DNA from: Chrysomallon squamiferum | Taxonomy: Eukaryota > Mollusca > Gastropoda > Neomphalida > Peltospiridae | Reading direction: 5' to 3' | Length of the DNA: 58,009 nt | Assembly (NCBI GenBank): GCA_012295275.1 | Contig: CM022668.1 | Location: forward strand, 14,574,431 to 14,632,439 | Shown here: piece by piece, positions 47,966-57,985 of the stretch | Numbering within the stretch: the stretch's first letter is position 1 | How the letters are laid out: every line of letters starts with the position of its first letter | Notes under the pieces: generated by a model | Seen by the model: only the letters and a program-made list of their open reading frames with translations | Database searches by the model: none | Told to the model about the DNA's origin: nothing | Made by a program: the position numbers and the translations under genes

Positions 47966-48940
47966 CATGGGAGGCAATTTGAGTTTGTTATTTTCATTCT
48001 CCATAATCCTCATGAAGTTAGTTTTTTTTCATTGCTGGTGTTTGATTAGTTTTGTTGTTGTTGCTGTTGTTACATTTGTGATATTTAGTGGTAATATTAT
48101 TATTATTTTACTATTATTATTGTTGGTTTCATTTCTGTGTACACACACATATTCAGTAATGCATTCTTGTTTCTTATTACAAAAGCCTGTCTCACTATGT
48201 ATCTGGAATAGATTTCTTTACCACTAGGACTTACAAAATAATTAGCATTGATTTGTAGATTTATGCCTCTAATACAGATAACCAAACGTTTATGTTTCTG
48301 ATTCATTTACTTTTATTCTTTGTAATATTAATGTGCATGAATTATGTATGCCATACCAGGTGTACTGAGTTATATAACCTTTCAAATGATTAACATTTCT
48401 CACCTCCACTGTCAATCTTTCTGTCTTTCTGTCTCATTCAGTTTAATTTTGATCTTTTTTCCAGGAGTGGCTTTTGGTTCACTGATGTTATGTTGGTCTA
48501 CAAAGACTTTAAGTAATAAATATTCTTTCTGTTAATGAATAAATGGAGAGAAAAGATCCTTTACTGAAGACTGAAATAGAGTAAGCTCACTGTAAGACAC
48601 TTATATTTTACACTAATCATTGTCAGTTTATAATATATATATGATTCTGCAAAACCATACATTATCCATCACAATTAGATTACAATCTATTTCTGTCTCT
48701 GTATATTTAGATATATAGATAGCCAGATAGTTATATGGATGATCTCCCTCTTGATGTGTTTCTTTCTGTCCCCTTTTCCCATCAATTATCTTGTTTTAAA
48801 CATTAAAAATATTTCAGCAGTTTCAATAGGGACTAATTTTGTTTTCATTCATAATTGATACCAAAACAAAAAATGGTTAATTTTACATTAAACAGACCCA
48901 AATATTCACTGCAGTTGCGAGACATTACTTAATTTCAACA

Positions 48941-49010
<70 letters not shown>

Positions 49011-49072
49011 GTTATAATAATAAATGTGCTCCAACTGTGAGGTCGAAATTAATTGCCTACGATAGTGTAATT
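47966..49072 (+). repeat. 1.1-kb tandem repeat, unit U7 (type a)
   Basis: Nearly identical to U5 over most of its length. The terminal (AAT)n tract is expanded at 48946-49007. Confidence 0.85.
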
Positions 49073-50179
49073 CATGAGAGGTAACTTAAGTTGTTATTTC
49101 ATTCTCTATAATCCTCATCAAGTTAGTTTTGTTTTCTTCACTGGAGTTTGGTTAGTTTTGTTGTTGTTGCTGCTGCTAGAGTAGTTTTTGTTGCTGTTTT
49201 GATTGTGATATTCAGTGGGAGTATTTTTATTATTATTATGCTATTATTATTATTGTTGTTTTTTGTTTTTGTCTACACACATACACAGTGATGTATTCTT
49301 GTTTCTTATTACAAAAACTTGTCACTGTTTATATGCATACATATTTGCCACTAGGACTTACAAAATAATTAGCATTATTTTATTGATTTTGGTGTTTAAT
49401 ACAGATAACCAAAAGTTTATGTTTCTGATTGATTTACCTTTGTATTTTGTAATATTAATGTGCCCGAGTTAGATATGCTATACCAGTTATATAACTTTTC
49501 AAATGATAAACATTTCTCTACTCCACTGTCAAACTTTCTGTCTTTCTGTCTCATTCAGTTTAATTTTGATCTTTTTCCAGGAGTGGCTTTTGTTTCACTG
49601 ATCTTATGTTGGTGTGTGAACACTTTAAGAAACAGATATGCTTTCTGTTAATGAAAAAACTGCAGACAAAAGATTCTTTGCTGAAGACTATAATAGAGGA
49701 ACCACAGTGTAAGACTGTTATATGTTTCACAAATCATTGTCAGTTTGATCTTTTGACTATATATATGATTCTACAAAACCATACATTATACATCATAATA
49801 AGATTAAAATCTCTTTCTGTCTCTGTATATATAGACAGCCAGACAGATATATACATGATCTCCCTCTTTATGTGTTTCTTTGTTTCCCCTGTTTCCATCA
49901 ATTATGTGGTTTTAAGTATTAAAAATATTTCAGCAATTTCAATAAGGACTAATTTTGTTTTCATTGATAAATGATACCGAAAGAAAAACTGGTTAATTAT
50001 ACATTAAAGAGACCCAAATATTCACTGCAGTTATCAGACATTACTTGATTATAACAATAAATAATGATATTAATAATAATGAAAATAATAATAATAATAA
50101 TAAAAATAATAATAATAATGATAATACTAAATGTTCTCCAACTGGGAGGGTACAATTAATTTCCTAGGATTGTTTATTT
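49073..50179 (+). repeat. 1.1-kb tandem repeat, unit U8 (type b)
   Basis: Nearly identical to U6, except that an extra GCTGCTGCTAGAGTAG block is retained. Confidence 0.85.
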
Positions 50180-50605
50180 CATGGAAGGCAATTTGAGTTT
50201 GTTATTTTCATTCTCCATAATCCTCATGAAGTTAGTTTTTTTTTTTGATTGCTGGTGTTTGATTAGTTTTGTTGTTGTCGCTGTTGTTACATTTGTGATA
50301 TTTAGTGGGAATATTATTATTATTATACTATTATTATTTTTCGTTTCATTTCTGTGTACACACACATATTCAGTAATGTATTCTTGTTTCTTATTACAAA
50401 AACTTGTCTCACTATATATCTGGAATACATTTCTTTACCACTAGGACTTACAAAATAATTAGCATTGATTTGCAGATTTATGCCTATAGTACAGATAACA
50501 AAAAATGTATGTTTCTGATTCACTTAGCTTTATATTTTGTAATATTAATGTGCATGAGTTGTATATGCCATGCCAGATGTATACTGAGTTTTATAACTTT
50601 TCTAG
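50180..50605 (+). repeat. 1.1-kb tandem repeat, unit U9 (type a, truncated)
   Basis: Begins CATGGAAGGCAATTTGAG and stops after TATAACTTTTC at about 50602, where gene 2's 3' flank begins. Confidence 0.85.
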
Positions 50606-50678
50606 ACAAATATAAAACCGATCCTTTTGAATATTTATGACAAAGTGAATATTCGGTTCAACTGTCAGTTCTTTGCTT
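50606..50678 (-). other. Gene 2 3' flank
   Basis: The minus strand carries TTTGTCATAAATATTC, matching the 3' flank of gene 1 at 4046-4062. An AATAAA overlaps the stop codon region (AAAAAATAAAAGC), a possible but weak poly(A) signal. Confidence 0.5.
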
Positions 50679-51838
50679 TTATTTTTTATCTCCACCATCA
50701 TACTGAGGTTTGTTTTGGAAGAAAACAAATATCACTTCAGAAAGTACACTGTTAAGAACATTCCCAAGATAAGACAGGAAATCTTCGTTTGTTTCTGCTT
50801 CTTTTCTAACTTCAATTCTTGTCTTTCTCTTATATTCTTGTTCTTTTTCTCTGAGCATTCTGTGATTTTCTTTTAATAGTTCCTGCTCCTTAATCATTTT
50901 CTCCTTTTCCTTTTCTTTCTTTTTTCTCAAAAGGTCTTCCTGAAACTTCTTCTCTATTCTTTCCTTTTCTATTTCTCGTTCTTTTTCGTTCAGTATATAC
51001 TCGAGTTCTCTTATTTTCTCTTCTTTCTCTTTCAATATTTCCTCTTTGTGTTTTCTCATTTCTTCTTCTTTCTTCTTGTCGCGTTCTTTGGCTTCTTTTG
51101 CACTGTTTTCCATTTGTTTCCTGAATTCTTCCCTTATTTTTTCTCGCTCCTTTTCCATTTGTTTTGCATAGTTTTTAAATATCCCTTTTTCACGTTTCTG
51201 TACTTCTTTCTCAGCTACTTTCAATAATTCCGATTTATAATATTCGCCATTATTTACTTCCACGTTTTTTTGTATCATGTCGATAAGGCCAAGAACCATT
51301 TTTTCTTTCTTTTCCTCATCTTTTTCACGATTGTTGAATCCGACATATCTTCGTCCGCAGGCATTGATTAATTTGTTTAGGTTTTGTGGTGCAGTAAACA
51401 GAAAATCTTCCAGATTTTTTCCGTCTTCTTCAAGATCGTCTACTCGGGTGAACAGCAAGAACAGGTAATCAAACAATGCATTTCCAAATACTTGCTCGAA
51501 GTATTTAATTGTATTTTCTTCTTCTGGAGTAAACCTCTTTGCCTGCAGAACCATGATGAAAGCATGTGGTCCTGGAGAACTCATCGCTATACACTGGATA
51601 ATTTCTTTCGTAATCTCTCCTTGTGCACGTTCAGTGTCGAATACTCCTGGTGTATCAACGATGACAATATTCTGACCAAATCGAGTTTTGTGTTCTACCT
51701 TGCAGGTTGCAGTAACTGAAGAAGCACTAGCTTCAGAACGAAAATGTTTCTCTCCTAGGATGGTATTTGCTGACGCACTTTTTCCTGAGCCAGTAATCCC
51801 AATCAAAACAATCCGCAGTTCATTGTCAGTAACGGAAT
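50679..51838 (-). CDS. Gene 2 exon C: AIG1/GIMAP-type GTPase with coiled-coil tail
   Basis: Inverted paralogue of gene 1's exon C, about 385 codons, ending at TAA 50681-50679. The exon begins after the acceptor TTTCTTTCAG. The open frame extends eight codons further upstream but only to a TTG, so the real start must be in an upstream exon. Motifs are GITGSGKS, DTPG (VFDTERAQGEITKEIIQ follows it), SSPGPHAFIMVLQ, FTRVDDLEEDG and GRRYVGFNN, all present, so the GTP-binding core looks intact. A long K/E-rich coiled coil follows (residues about 215-360). The C-terminus diverges from gene 1: it keeps EAETNEDFL but ends in VIFVFFQ and a polar tail (PQYDGGDKK) rather than GGGVTFVWKSIFG. Joins exon B at 55783 in phase 1. 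Confidence 0.93.
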
Positions 51839-52600
51839 CTGAAAGAAATTCATGTAAACTCAATGTAGAATTGAAGACATTCTTTTTACCTTCTTGTTGC
51901 TCTTAAAATTGTTAATAGCATAAATCATTACTATTATCATCATTACGGCTTGTCTACTTATTATAAATCTGTCAGCCTCTCTATCGGTGTAAGTATTATA
52001 TTATTTTCTCGTTTTTCCTGTTATTGTTGCTGATAAAATTAAATAATCATTATTATCATCGTTATGACCATTTCCATTAAATTAAGCACTAATATCACAA
52101 TATTACAACTACTATCATTATAACTATCTCTACTTTTAATGCCTCTGAAACCAGTAAAGGACTCTGAAAGAATTTGAAATACACTCAATGTTACAATGTA
52201 GAATCGAAGACATTATTTTTATCTTCTCATTGTTGCTGTTATTCTTGTTAATATTGTTAAACATTACTATTATCATTATTATGGCTTGTATATTTGTCTA
52301 TATTTCTGTAAGTCTATGTGTCGGTATAAGTAGTATTCTTTTTCTCGTGTTTTCCTGCTCTTGTTGATACAATTAAATAATCACTATTATCAACATTATG
52401 GTAATTTCAATTAACTTCTTACTAATATCACGATATAATAACTACTATAATTACAACTCTGCTCTGACTTCATCTCAAACAACTTACTTGTACAACCATT
52501 GCATCACACCCATTGATATCACTCTCTCTACAAATACTATTACAACTCTCGACTTGTTTGATGCAGCACGACTTGTTTGATGTAATCAAAATATTCACTG
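51839..52600 (-). other. Gene 2 intron B-C, proximal part
   Basis: Bases 51840-52100 and 52170-52440 are two related ~270-bp copies, sharing TCGGTATAAGTA/TCGGTGTAAGTA and AATTAAATAATCATTATTAT blocks. They also match the 2500-2650 part of gene 1's intron and 55075-55240, so this segment has been duplicated at least twice inside the intron. Confidence 0.55.
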
Positions 52601-52604
52601 GAAC

Positions 52605-52860
52605 ATTGCATAATGGGGGAATTTTAACTTTTCATACGACAGCGCAGTGCTCATTGTTGCTTGACATAAAGGACTGCAAGTTACAGTGCCGTGTTATTCT
52701 TACGCTTCGAGCTTTTTTAGGCACTGATCATCCCCGACCGCCCCTCCGCGCCAATTTCAAACTCTCCTTTCGTGCAATGTACTGGAATAATATACATCAA
52801 GTAATTATTTGAGCAACAAAGAAAATAATATCATCTTATCAGACAACCTTTAATTAGTAT
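52605..52860 (-). repeat. hAT tail and P1b leader, inverted copy of 480-640
   Basis: Nearly identical in reverse complement to 460-645, including GGGGCGGTCGAGGATGATCA. The 99-residue plus-strand frame (52513-52812) spans only this repeat and its flank, and its homologue in the left copy is also open by descent. Confidence 0.65.
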
Positions 52861-53400
52861 GAAGCAAAGGCACATGAAAATATCGGCAGTGTACTGTAAA
52901 GTTAAATACACCTATTCCTACAAAGGTATCTAGGTACATAAAGATTCATCTCGTTAATGCGTCAACAAATTGATCTAGAATATTGTTAAAATTCAATTTG
53001 CAGAGGTCAGATGAGTCTATATTCATTAATGCCAAATTACTGAGCGTTTTATCTTTCAGACTTGATCACAGGTAGCAGTTTAAGAGCAGAAAAAGAGCTC
53101 TGTCCAGAACAGTTTGTATCGAGAAGTGATAAGGAAATATATAAAAAAATATATATATTTTTGGAAACATTTCTTGCTTTTAATTTTAGCTGTTTAAGAT
53201 TTGGTCGGTTGGTGGGGGTTACTCCCATTCGGCCCTGAATGTTTATCAAAATTTAGCATAAATTTACCGAGCATTTCTGTTTTATGTAGATTAACTCACC
53301 CTTAGCATCTCTCGTATCAACGAGAAAATTAATTTCACTGACGCGCATGAAGCGTTTGCCGCGCACATAGTTATGTCATTTAACACTAAGAGAGAAAATG
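52860..53400 (-). mobile_element. hAT C-terminal fragment, copy H14
   Basis: Minus-strand frame 53249-53049 reads IFLYISLSLLDTNCSGQSSF, then SALKLLPVIKSER. This is a well-preserved dimerisation region start. Confidence 0.8.
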
Positions 53401-54310
53401 AAAAAGGTTGCAAATATCTGTTGTTAAAATATATAGATATATATATAATAAGTTTAAAAATTAAAAAAGAAGAACATGAACTCCACTAATACTAAGCCAG
53501 TAAATAATAATTTTTGATTGCACTATTAAATATTCTAAGTAAGAAATATATTATTTTGTGTCTCCCTTAGCATCTCTCGTATCAAAGAGAAAATTAATTT
53601 CGTTGAACTGCATGAAGCGTTTGCCGTGTACATAGTTATGTCATTTAACACCAAGAGAGAAAAAAAGGAGTTGGTTGCAAATATCTGTTGTTAAATAATA
53701 ATAATAAAGTTTCAAATTTAAAAAAAAGAACATGACCTCCACTAATACTAAGCCATTAAATAATAATTTTTAATTGTAGTATTAAATATTCTAATTCTAA
53801 GTAAGAAATATATTCTTTTGTGTAATTCCCATTTCCAGTAGAATGTTGAGCTCTAATTAATACTATTACATTCTGGCTGCTTTGTTGTTGTTGCAGAAAT
53901 AATAAAAGACAAAAAGTGTTTAAGTGATAAATTTTGTCATTGAATGTTAAGTAGTAATATCTCGGTTATTGATGTGTTCCAAAGAATTAGTTCTCTTTAG
54001 CTGGATTACACTATTAATGGAGTAAGAAAACTAATATTTTCAGACTAACTTTAATTAGCATGAAGTAAAGCAATACCTGTACTTTACTGGTAAAGGTAAA
54101 CACAAATATGCCTATATAGTTATCTATGTATACAAGAAAAAAAGAAAATTGTCAAACTTTAAACAAACTGATCCAGAATATTGTTAAAATTGAATTTCCA
54201 GAGCACAGCAGGTTTCTACATGGATTAATGAGAAATTAATTGAGCTTCTCATATTTCAGTGTGGATCTCTCCTTTCGTGGAATGTATTGCAATAATATTA
54301 TACATCAAGT
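53400..54310 (-). repeat. Repeated 5' flanks of hAT modules in gene 2 intron
   Basis: Bases 53565-53830 are a diverged copy of 53300-53565 (TTAGCATCTCTCGTATCAA, GAAGCGTTTGCCG). Bases 53820-53885 match the region after H2. Bases 54020-54262 hold a partial hAT 3' half joined to CTCCTTTCGTGGAATGTATT. Confidence 0.6.
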
Positions 54311-54910
54311 AATTATTTGAGTAACAAAGGAAATAATATCATCTTTTGAGACAACCTTTAATTAACATGAAGGAACGGCACATCAAAATATCGGCAGTGT
54401 ACTGTAAAGTTAAATAGACATATTCCTACAAAGGTATCTAGGTACTTAAACATTTATCGTTAACGTGTCAACAAATTAATCCAGAATATTGTTAAAATTT
54501 AATTTCCAGAAGACAGATGAGTCTATATCCATTAATGCCAAATTACTGAGCGTTTTATCTTTCAGACTTGATCACAGGTAGCTGTTTAAGAGCAGAAAAA
54601 GAGCTCTCTCCAGAACAGTTTGTATCGAGAAGTGACAAGCAAATATATAAAAAATATATACATTTTTGGAAACGTTTCTTGCATTTAATTTTTAGCAGTT
54701 TACGATTGGGTCGGTGGGTGGGTGGGGGGTAACCCCCATTCGGCTCTGAATATTTATCAAAATTTAGCATAAATTTACCCAGCATTTCCGTTTTATGTAG
54801 ATTAACTCACCCTTGGCATCTCTCGTATCAACGAGAAAATTAATTTCACTGACGCGCATGAAGCGTTTGCCGCGCACATAGTTATGTCATTTAACACTAA
54901 GAGAGAAAAT
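54310..54910 (-). mobile_element. hAT C-terminal fragment, copy H15
   Basis: Minus-strand frame 54785-54555 is the longest continuous hAT piece in the window: FYICLSLLDTNCSGESSF in the family alignment is seen here as CIYFLYICLSLLDTNCSGE with SFSALKQL next. The upstream part FMLNFDKYSEPNGG is shared with H14. Confidence 0.8.
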
Positions 54911-55075
54911 GAAAAAGGTTGCAAATATCTGTTGTTAAAATATATAGATATATATATAATAAGTTTAAAAATTAAAAAAGAAGAACATGAACTCCACTAA
55001 TACTAAGCCAGTAAATAATAATTTTTGATTGCACTATTAAATATTCTAAGTAAGAAATATATTATTTTGTGTAAT
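54800..55075 (-). repeat. Recent tandem duplicate of 53290-53562
   Basis: About 270 bases identical or nearly so to 53290-53562, with a 1.51-kb offset, covering TGACGCGCATGAAGCG and AGATATATATATAATAAG. Confidence 0.85.
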
Positions 55076-55189
55076 TGTGTCTATATTTCTGTAAGTCTGT
55101 GTATCGGTATAAGTATTATTCCTCTTTTTCTCGTTTTTTCCTGCTCTTGTTATTGATTCAATTAAATAATCACTATCATCAACATTATG

Positions 55190-55645
55190 GTCACTTCAGT
55201 TAACTTAATCACTAATACTACGATATTACAACTACTATCATTACAACTCTACTCTTACTGCCTCTAAAACCATTGTTACTAGTACAACCATTGTATCATA
55301 CCCACTGATATCACTCTCTACAAATACTATTACAACTCTCTCTACAACTATTATTATTACTCTCTCTACAACTATTTCTACTACTTCTTTACAAATACTG
55401 TTACCAGTCTCTATACAACTACTCTTACTACTCTCTAAAACTGCTATTACTATTCTCTCTACAACTATTACTCTTGTAACAATTACTATTACCACTCTGT
55501 CTACAGCTACCATTACTACTATCTATACAACTAATATTACTACGTTCTACAAAATCTATTACTACTATCTCTACAGCTACTTCTACCACTCCTACTACTA
55601 TTACAATAATTACTGGTTTAATTAATGCAACTGCTGTCACTTCTA
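55190..55645 (-). repeat. GTAGAGA minisatellite in gene 2 intron
   Basis: About 450 bp of units such as TAGTTGTAGAGAGAGTTG read on the minus strand. It is homologous by position to the minisatellite at 2107-2460 of gene 1. Valine-rich frames (55241-55640) come from the repeat. Confidence 0.85.
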
Positions 55646-55782
55646 GTATTCTTGCGGCGACATGGTGTAGTAAAAGTCTTACAAATATATACTACATGAA
55701 TGACGATTCAGCATTTACCATTTTGCGTATTATTGAAGTATTTTTCTTGAATAATCAATATTACAAAGTGTGATACACATAC

Positions 55783-55957
55783 CCTTTGATAAATCTGAAC
55801 CATATTTTGGCACGACGTATTCTGACGGTTGGATTTCTTCTGATAGCTCGACTTGTAATTCCTGGACTTCTGGTGATTGTTCCACCTTTTTTGATGGCTG
55901 GACTCTTTGCAATGGCTGCACTTGTTTTGGTGGCTTCGTATGTGGTGGAGCTGCAGA
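55783..55957 (-). CDS. Gene 2 exon B (proline/glutamine-rich linker, full length)
   Basis: A 175-nt exon. The acceptor is AAAAGTCTCAG and the donor TCAAAGG|GTATGTG (GT at 55782-55781). It is open in phase 0: it begins SAAPPHTKPPKQVQPLQRVQ, has PSEYVVPKYGSDLSK near its end, and leaves one base G. Joined to exon C this gives D-SVTDNELR. It is 63 nt longer than gene 1's exon B, with the insertion in the middle (VEQSPEVQELQVELSEE). It contains an internal AAAAAAG|GTGG site at the position where the shortened copies end. Confidence 0.8.
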
Positions 55958-56198
55958 CTGAGACTTTTAGAAAGAAAGGTAAAATGAACATATAAAACGA
56001 AAATCAAAATTTTATTGCAAAATTACTGTTATCTGTTTTTGATTGAATTTGTGTACATATGTGTGTACGCATACCTGCACATATTATGTAATATAACTTT
56101 ATAAATATAAGATTTTATTTATTTTCTTATTCGAAAGCGGTGGTGTCTTTAAACAAATATTCATTCATTTGTTGCTTATTTATATATCTATGTATGTA

Positions 56199-56246
56199 TC
56201 TATCCATCTATCTATCTATCTATCTATCTATATATCTATATATCTG

Positions 56247-56307
<61 letters not shown>

Positions 56308-56390
56308 CTCTACCTTTCTATCTATTTATGTATCTATATATCTATCTACCTACCTATCTATCTATCTATTTACTCATTTACCCCACTTAT
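56199..56390. repeat. (TATC)n microsatellite in intron A1-B1
   Basis: Long imperfect TATC/TATCTA tract. Frames made of SIYL repeats in this and the next two tracts are artefacts. Confidence 0.97.
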
Positions 56391-56481
56391 TGTTAGCATT
56401 TTGCTGAGACACGAATTATTATTATTTTTTTAAAATCTGTTGTTAGGTAAATAAGTAAAGTAATGATTTAATGATAATCAC

Positions 56482-56531
56482 CTTTTGTTCTAAACGCTTC
56501 CCTAATTCAGAAACTGAAATATTTTCATCAT
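56482..56531 (-). CDS. Gene 2 exon A, copy A1
   Basis: A 50-nt exon between ATATTCTAG and CAAAAG|GTGATT, reading (D)DENISVSELGKRLEQK with phase 1 in and 0 out. It is the copy nearest to exon B1 and the natural partner of exons B1 and C. Confidence 0.6.
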
Positions 56532-56610
56532 CTAGAATATAATTCGAAAAGAGTAAGTTTTTGTCTTTGTATATAATTATATCCGTCTATCTATGTACGA
56601 ATGTATGTAC

Positions 56611-56682
56611 CTTTTTTGATGGCTGGACTCTTTGCAATGGCTGCACTTGTTTTGGTGGCTTCGTATGTGGTGGAGCTGCAGA
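56611..56682 (-). CDS. Gene 2 shortened exon B copy, B'2
   Basis: The first 72 nt (24 codons) of exon B, SAAPPHTKPPKQVQPLQRV to PSKK. It is then cut at AAAAAAG|GTACAT, which looks like a new donor created at the breakpoint. Phase 0 in, 0 out: it can be spliced to B1 in frame but not directly to C or to an A exon. It may be a cassette or just a dead duplicate. Confidence 0.45.
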
Positions 56683-56929
56683 CTGAGACTTTTAAAAAGA
56701 AAGGTAAAATGAACATATAAAACGAAAATCAAAATAGTATTGCAAAATTACTGTATATCTATTTTTGATTGAATTTGTGTACAAATATGTGTACGCATAC
56801 CTGCACATATTATGTAATATAACTTTATAAATATAAGATTTTATTGATTTTCTTATTCGAAAGGGGTGGTCTCTTTAAACAATTATTCATTCATTTGTTG
56901 CTTATTTACATATCTCTGTATGTCTATAT

Positions 56930-56960
56930 CTATCTATATATCTATCTATCTATCTATCTG

Positions 56961-57018
<58 letters not shown>

Positions 57019-57115
57019 GATCTATGTATCTATCTATATCTATCTATCTCTCTATTTATGTATCTATCTATCTATCTCTATATCTACCTACCTATATATC
57101 TATCTATTTACTTAT
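56930..57115. repeat. (TATC)n microsatellite in intron A2-B'2
   Basis: Same tract as at 56199, longest pure run at about 56965-57017. Confidence 0.97.
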
Positions 57116-57219
57116 TTACCCCACTTATTCTTAGCATTTTGCTCAGACACGAATTATTATTATTTTTTTAAAATCTGTTGTTAGGTAAATAAGTAAAGTA
57201 ATGATTTAATGATAATCAC

Positions 57220-57269
57220 CTTTTGTTCTAAACGCTTCCCTAATTCAGAAACTGAAATATTTTCATCAT
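57220..57269 (-). CDS. Gene 2 exon A, copy A2
   Basis: 50 nt, identical in sequence to A1 with the same splice sites; offset from A1 is 738 bp. Confidence 0.5.
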
Positions 57270-57348
57270 CTAGAATATAATTCGAAAAGAGTAAGTTTTT
57301 GTCTTTGTATATAATTATATCCGTCTATCTATGTACGAATGTATGTAC

Positions 57349-57420
57349 CTTTTTTGATGGCTGGACTCTTTGCAATGGCTGCACTTGTTTTGGTGGCTTC
57401 GTAAGTGGTGGAGCTGCAGA
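57349..57420 (-). CDS. Gene 2 shortened exon B copy, B'3
   Basis: 72 nt, the same breakpoint donor AAAAAAG|GTACAT as B'2. One substitution changes CAT to CTT (His to Leu). Confidence 0.4.
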
Positions 57421-57659
57421 CTGAGACTTTTAAAAAGAAAGGTAAAATGAACATATAAAACGAAAATCAAAATTTTATTGCAAAATTACTGTAGATGTGT
57501 TTTTGATTGAATTTGTGTACATATATGTGTACGCATACCTGCACATATTATGTAATATAACTTTATAAATATAAGATTTTATTTATTTTCTTATTCGAAA
57601 GCGGTGGTCTCTTTAAACAATTATTCATTCATTTGTTGCTTATTTATATATCTCTGTAT

Positions 57660-57835
57660 CTCTATATCTATCTATATATCTCTCTATCTCTCTATCTATC
57701 TATCTATCTATGTATCTATCTATCTATCTATCGATCTATGTATCTATCTATATCTATCTATCTCTCTATCTATTTATGTATCTATCTATCTATCAATCTC
57801 TATATCTACCTATCTATCTATCTATTTACTTATTT
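57660..57835. repeat. (TATC)n microsatellite in intron A3-B'3
   Basis: Shorter and more interrupted than the two tracts to its left, which explains the 717-bp instead of 738-bp spacing of A2-A3. Confidence 0.97.
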
Positions 57836-57936
57836 ACCCCACTTATTCTTAGCATTTTGCTGAGACACGAATTATTACTATTTTTTTAAATCTGTTGTTA
57901 GGTAAATAAGTAAAGTAATGATTTAATGATAATCAC

Positions 57937-57985
57937 CTTTTTTCTAAACGCTTCCCTAATTCAGAAACTGAAATATTTTCATCAT
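57937..57985 (-). pseudogene. Gene 2 exon A, copy A3 (one base deleted)
   Basis: Same splice sites as A1 and A2, but 49 nt: the codons for EQK are altered by a one-base loss (GAAAAAAG instead of GAACAAAAG), so it leaves in a different phase and cannot join any B copy in frame. The window ends 24 bases beyond it, so more copies may follow. Confidence 0.5.

Noticed and set aside
38010-50605. CRISPR-like or satellite-encoded gene array
   Set aside because: Units are ~1.1 kb with no short repeat/spacer pattern and the genome is eukaryotic; treated as tandem repeat.
56140-57863. Ser/Ile/Tyr/Leu repeat proteins
   Set aside because: Translation of the (TATC)n tracts in introns of gene 2.
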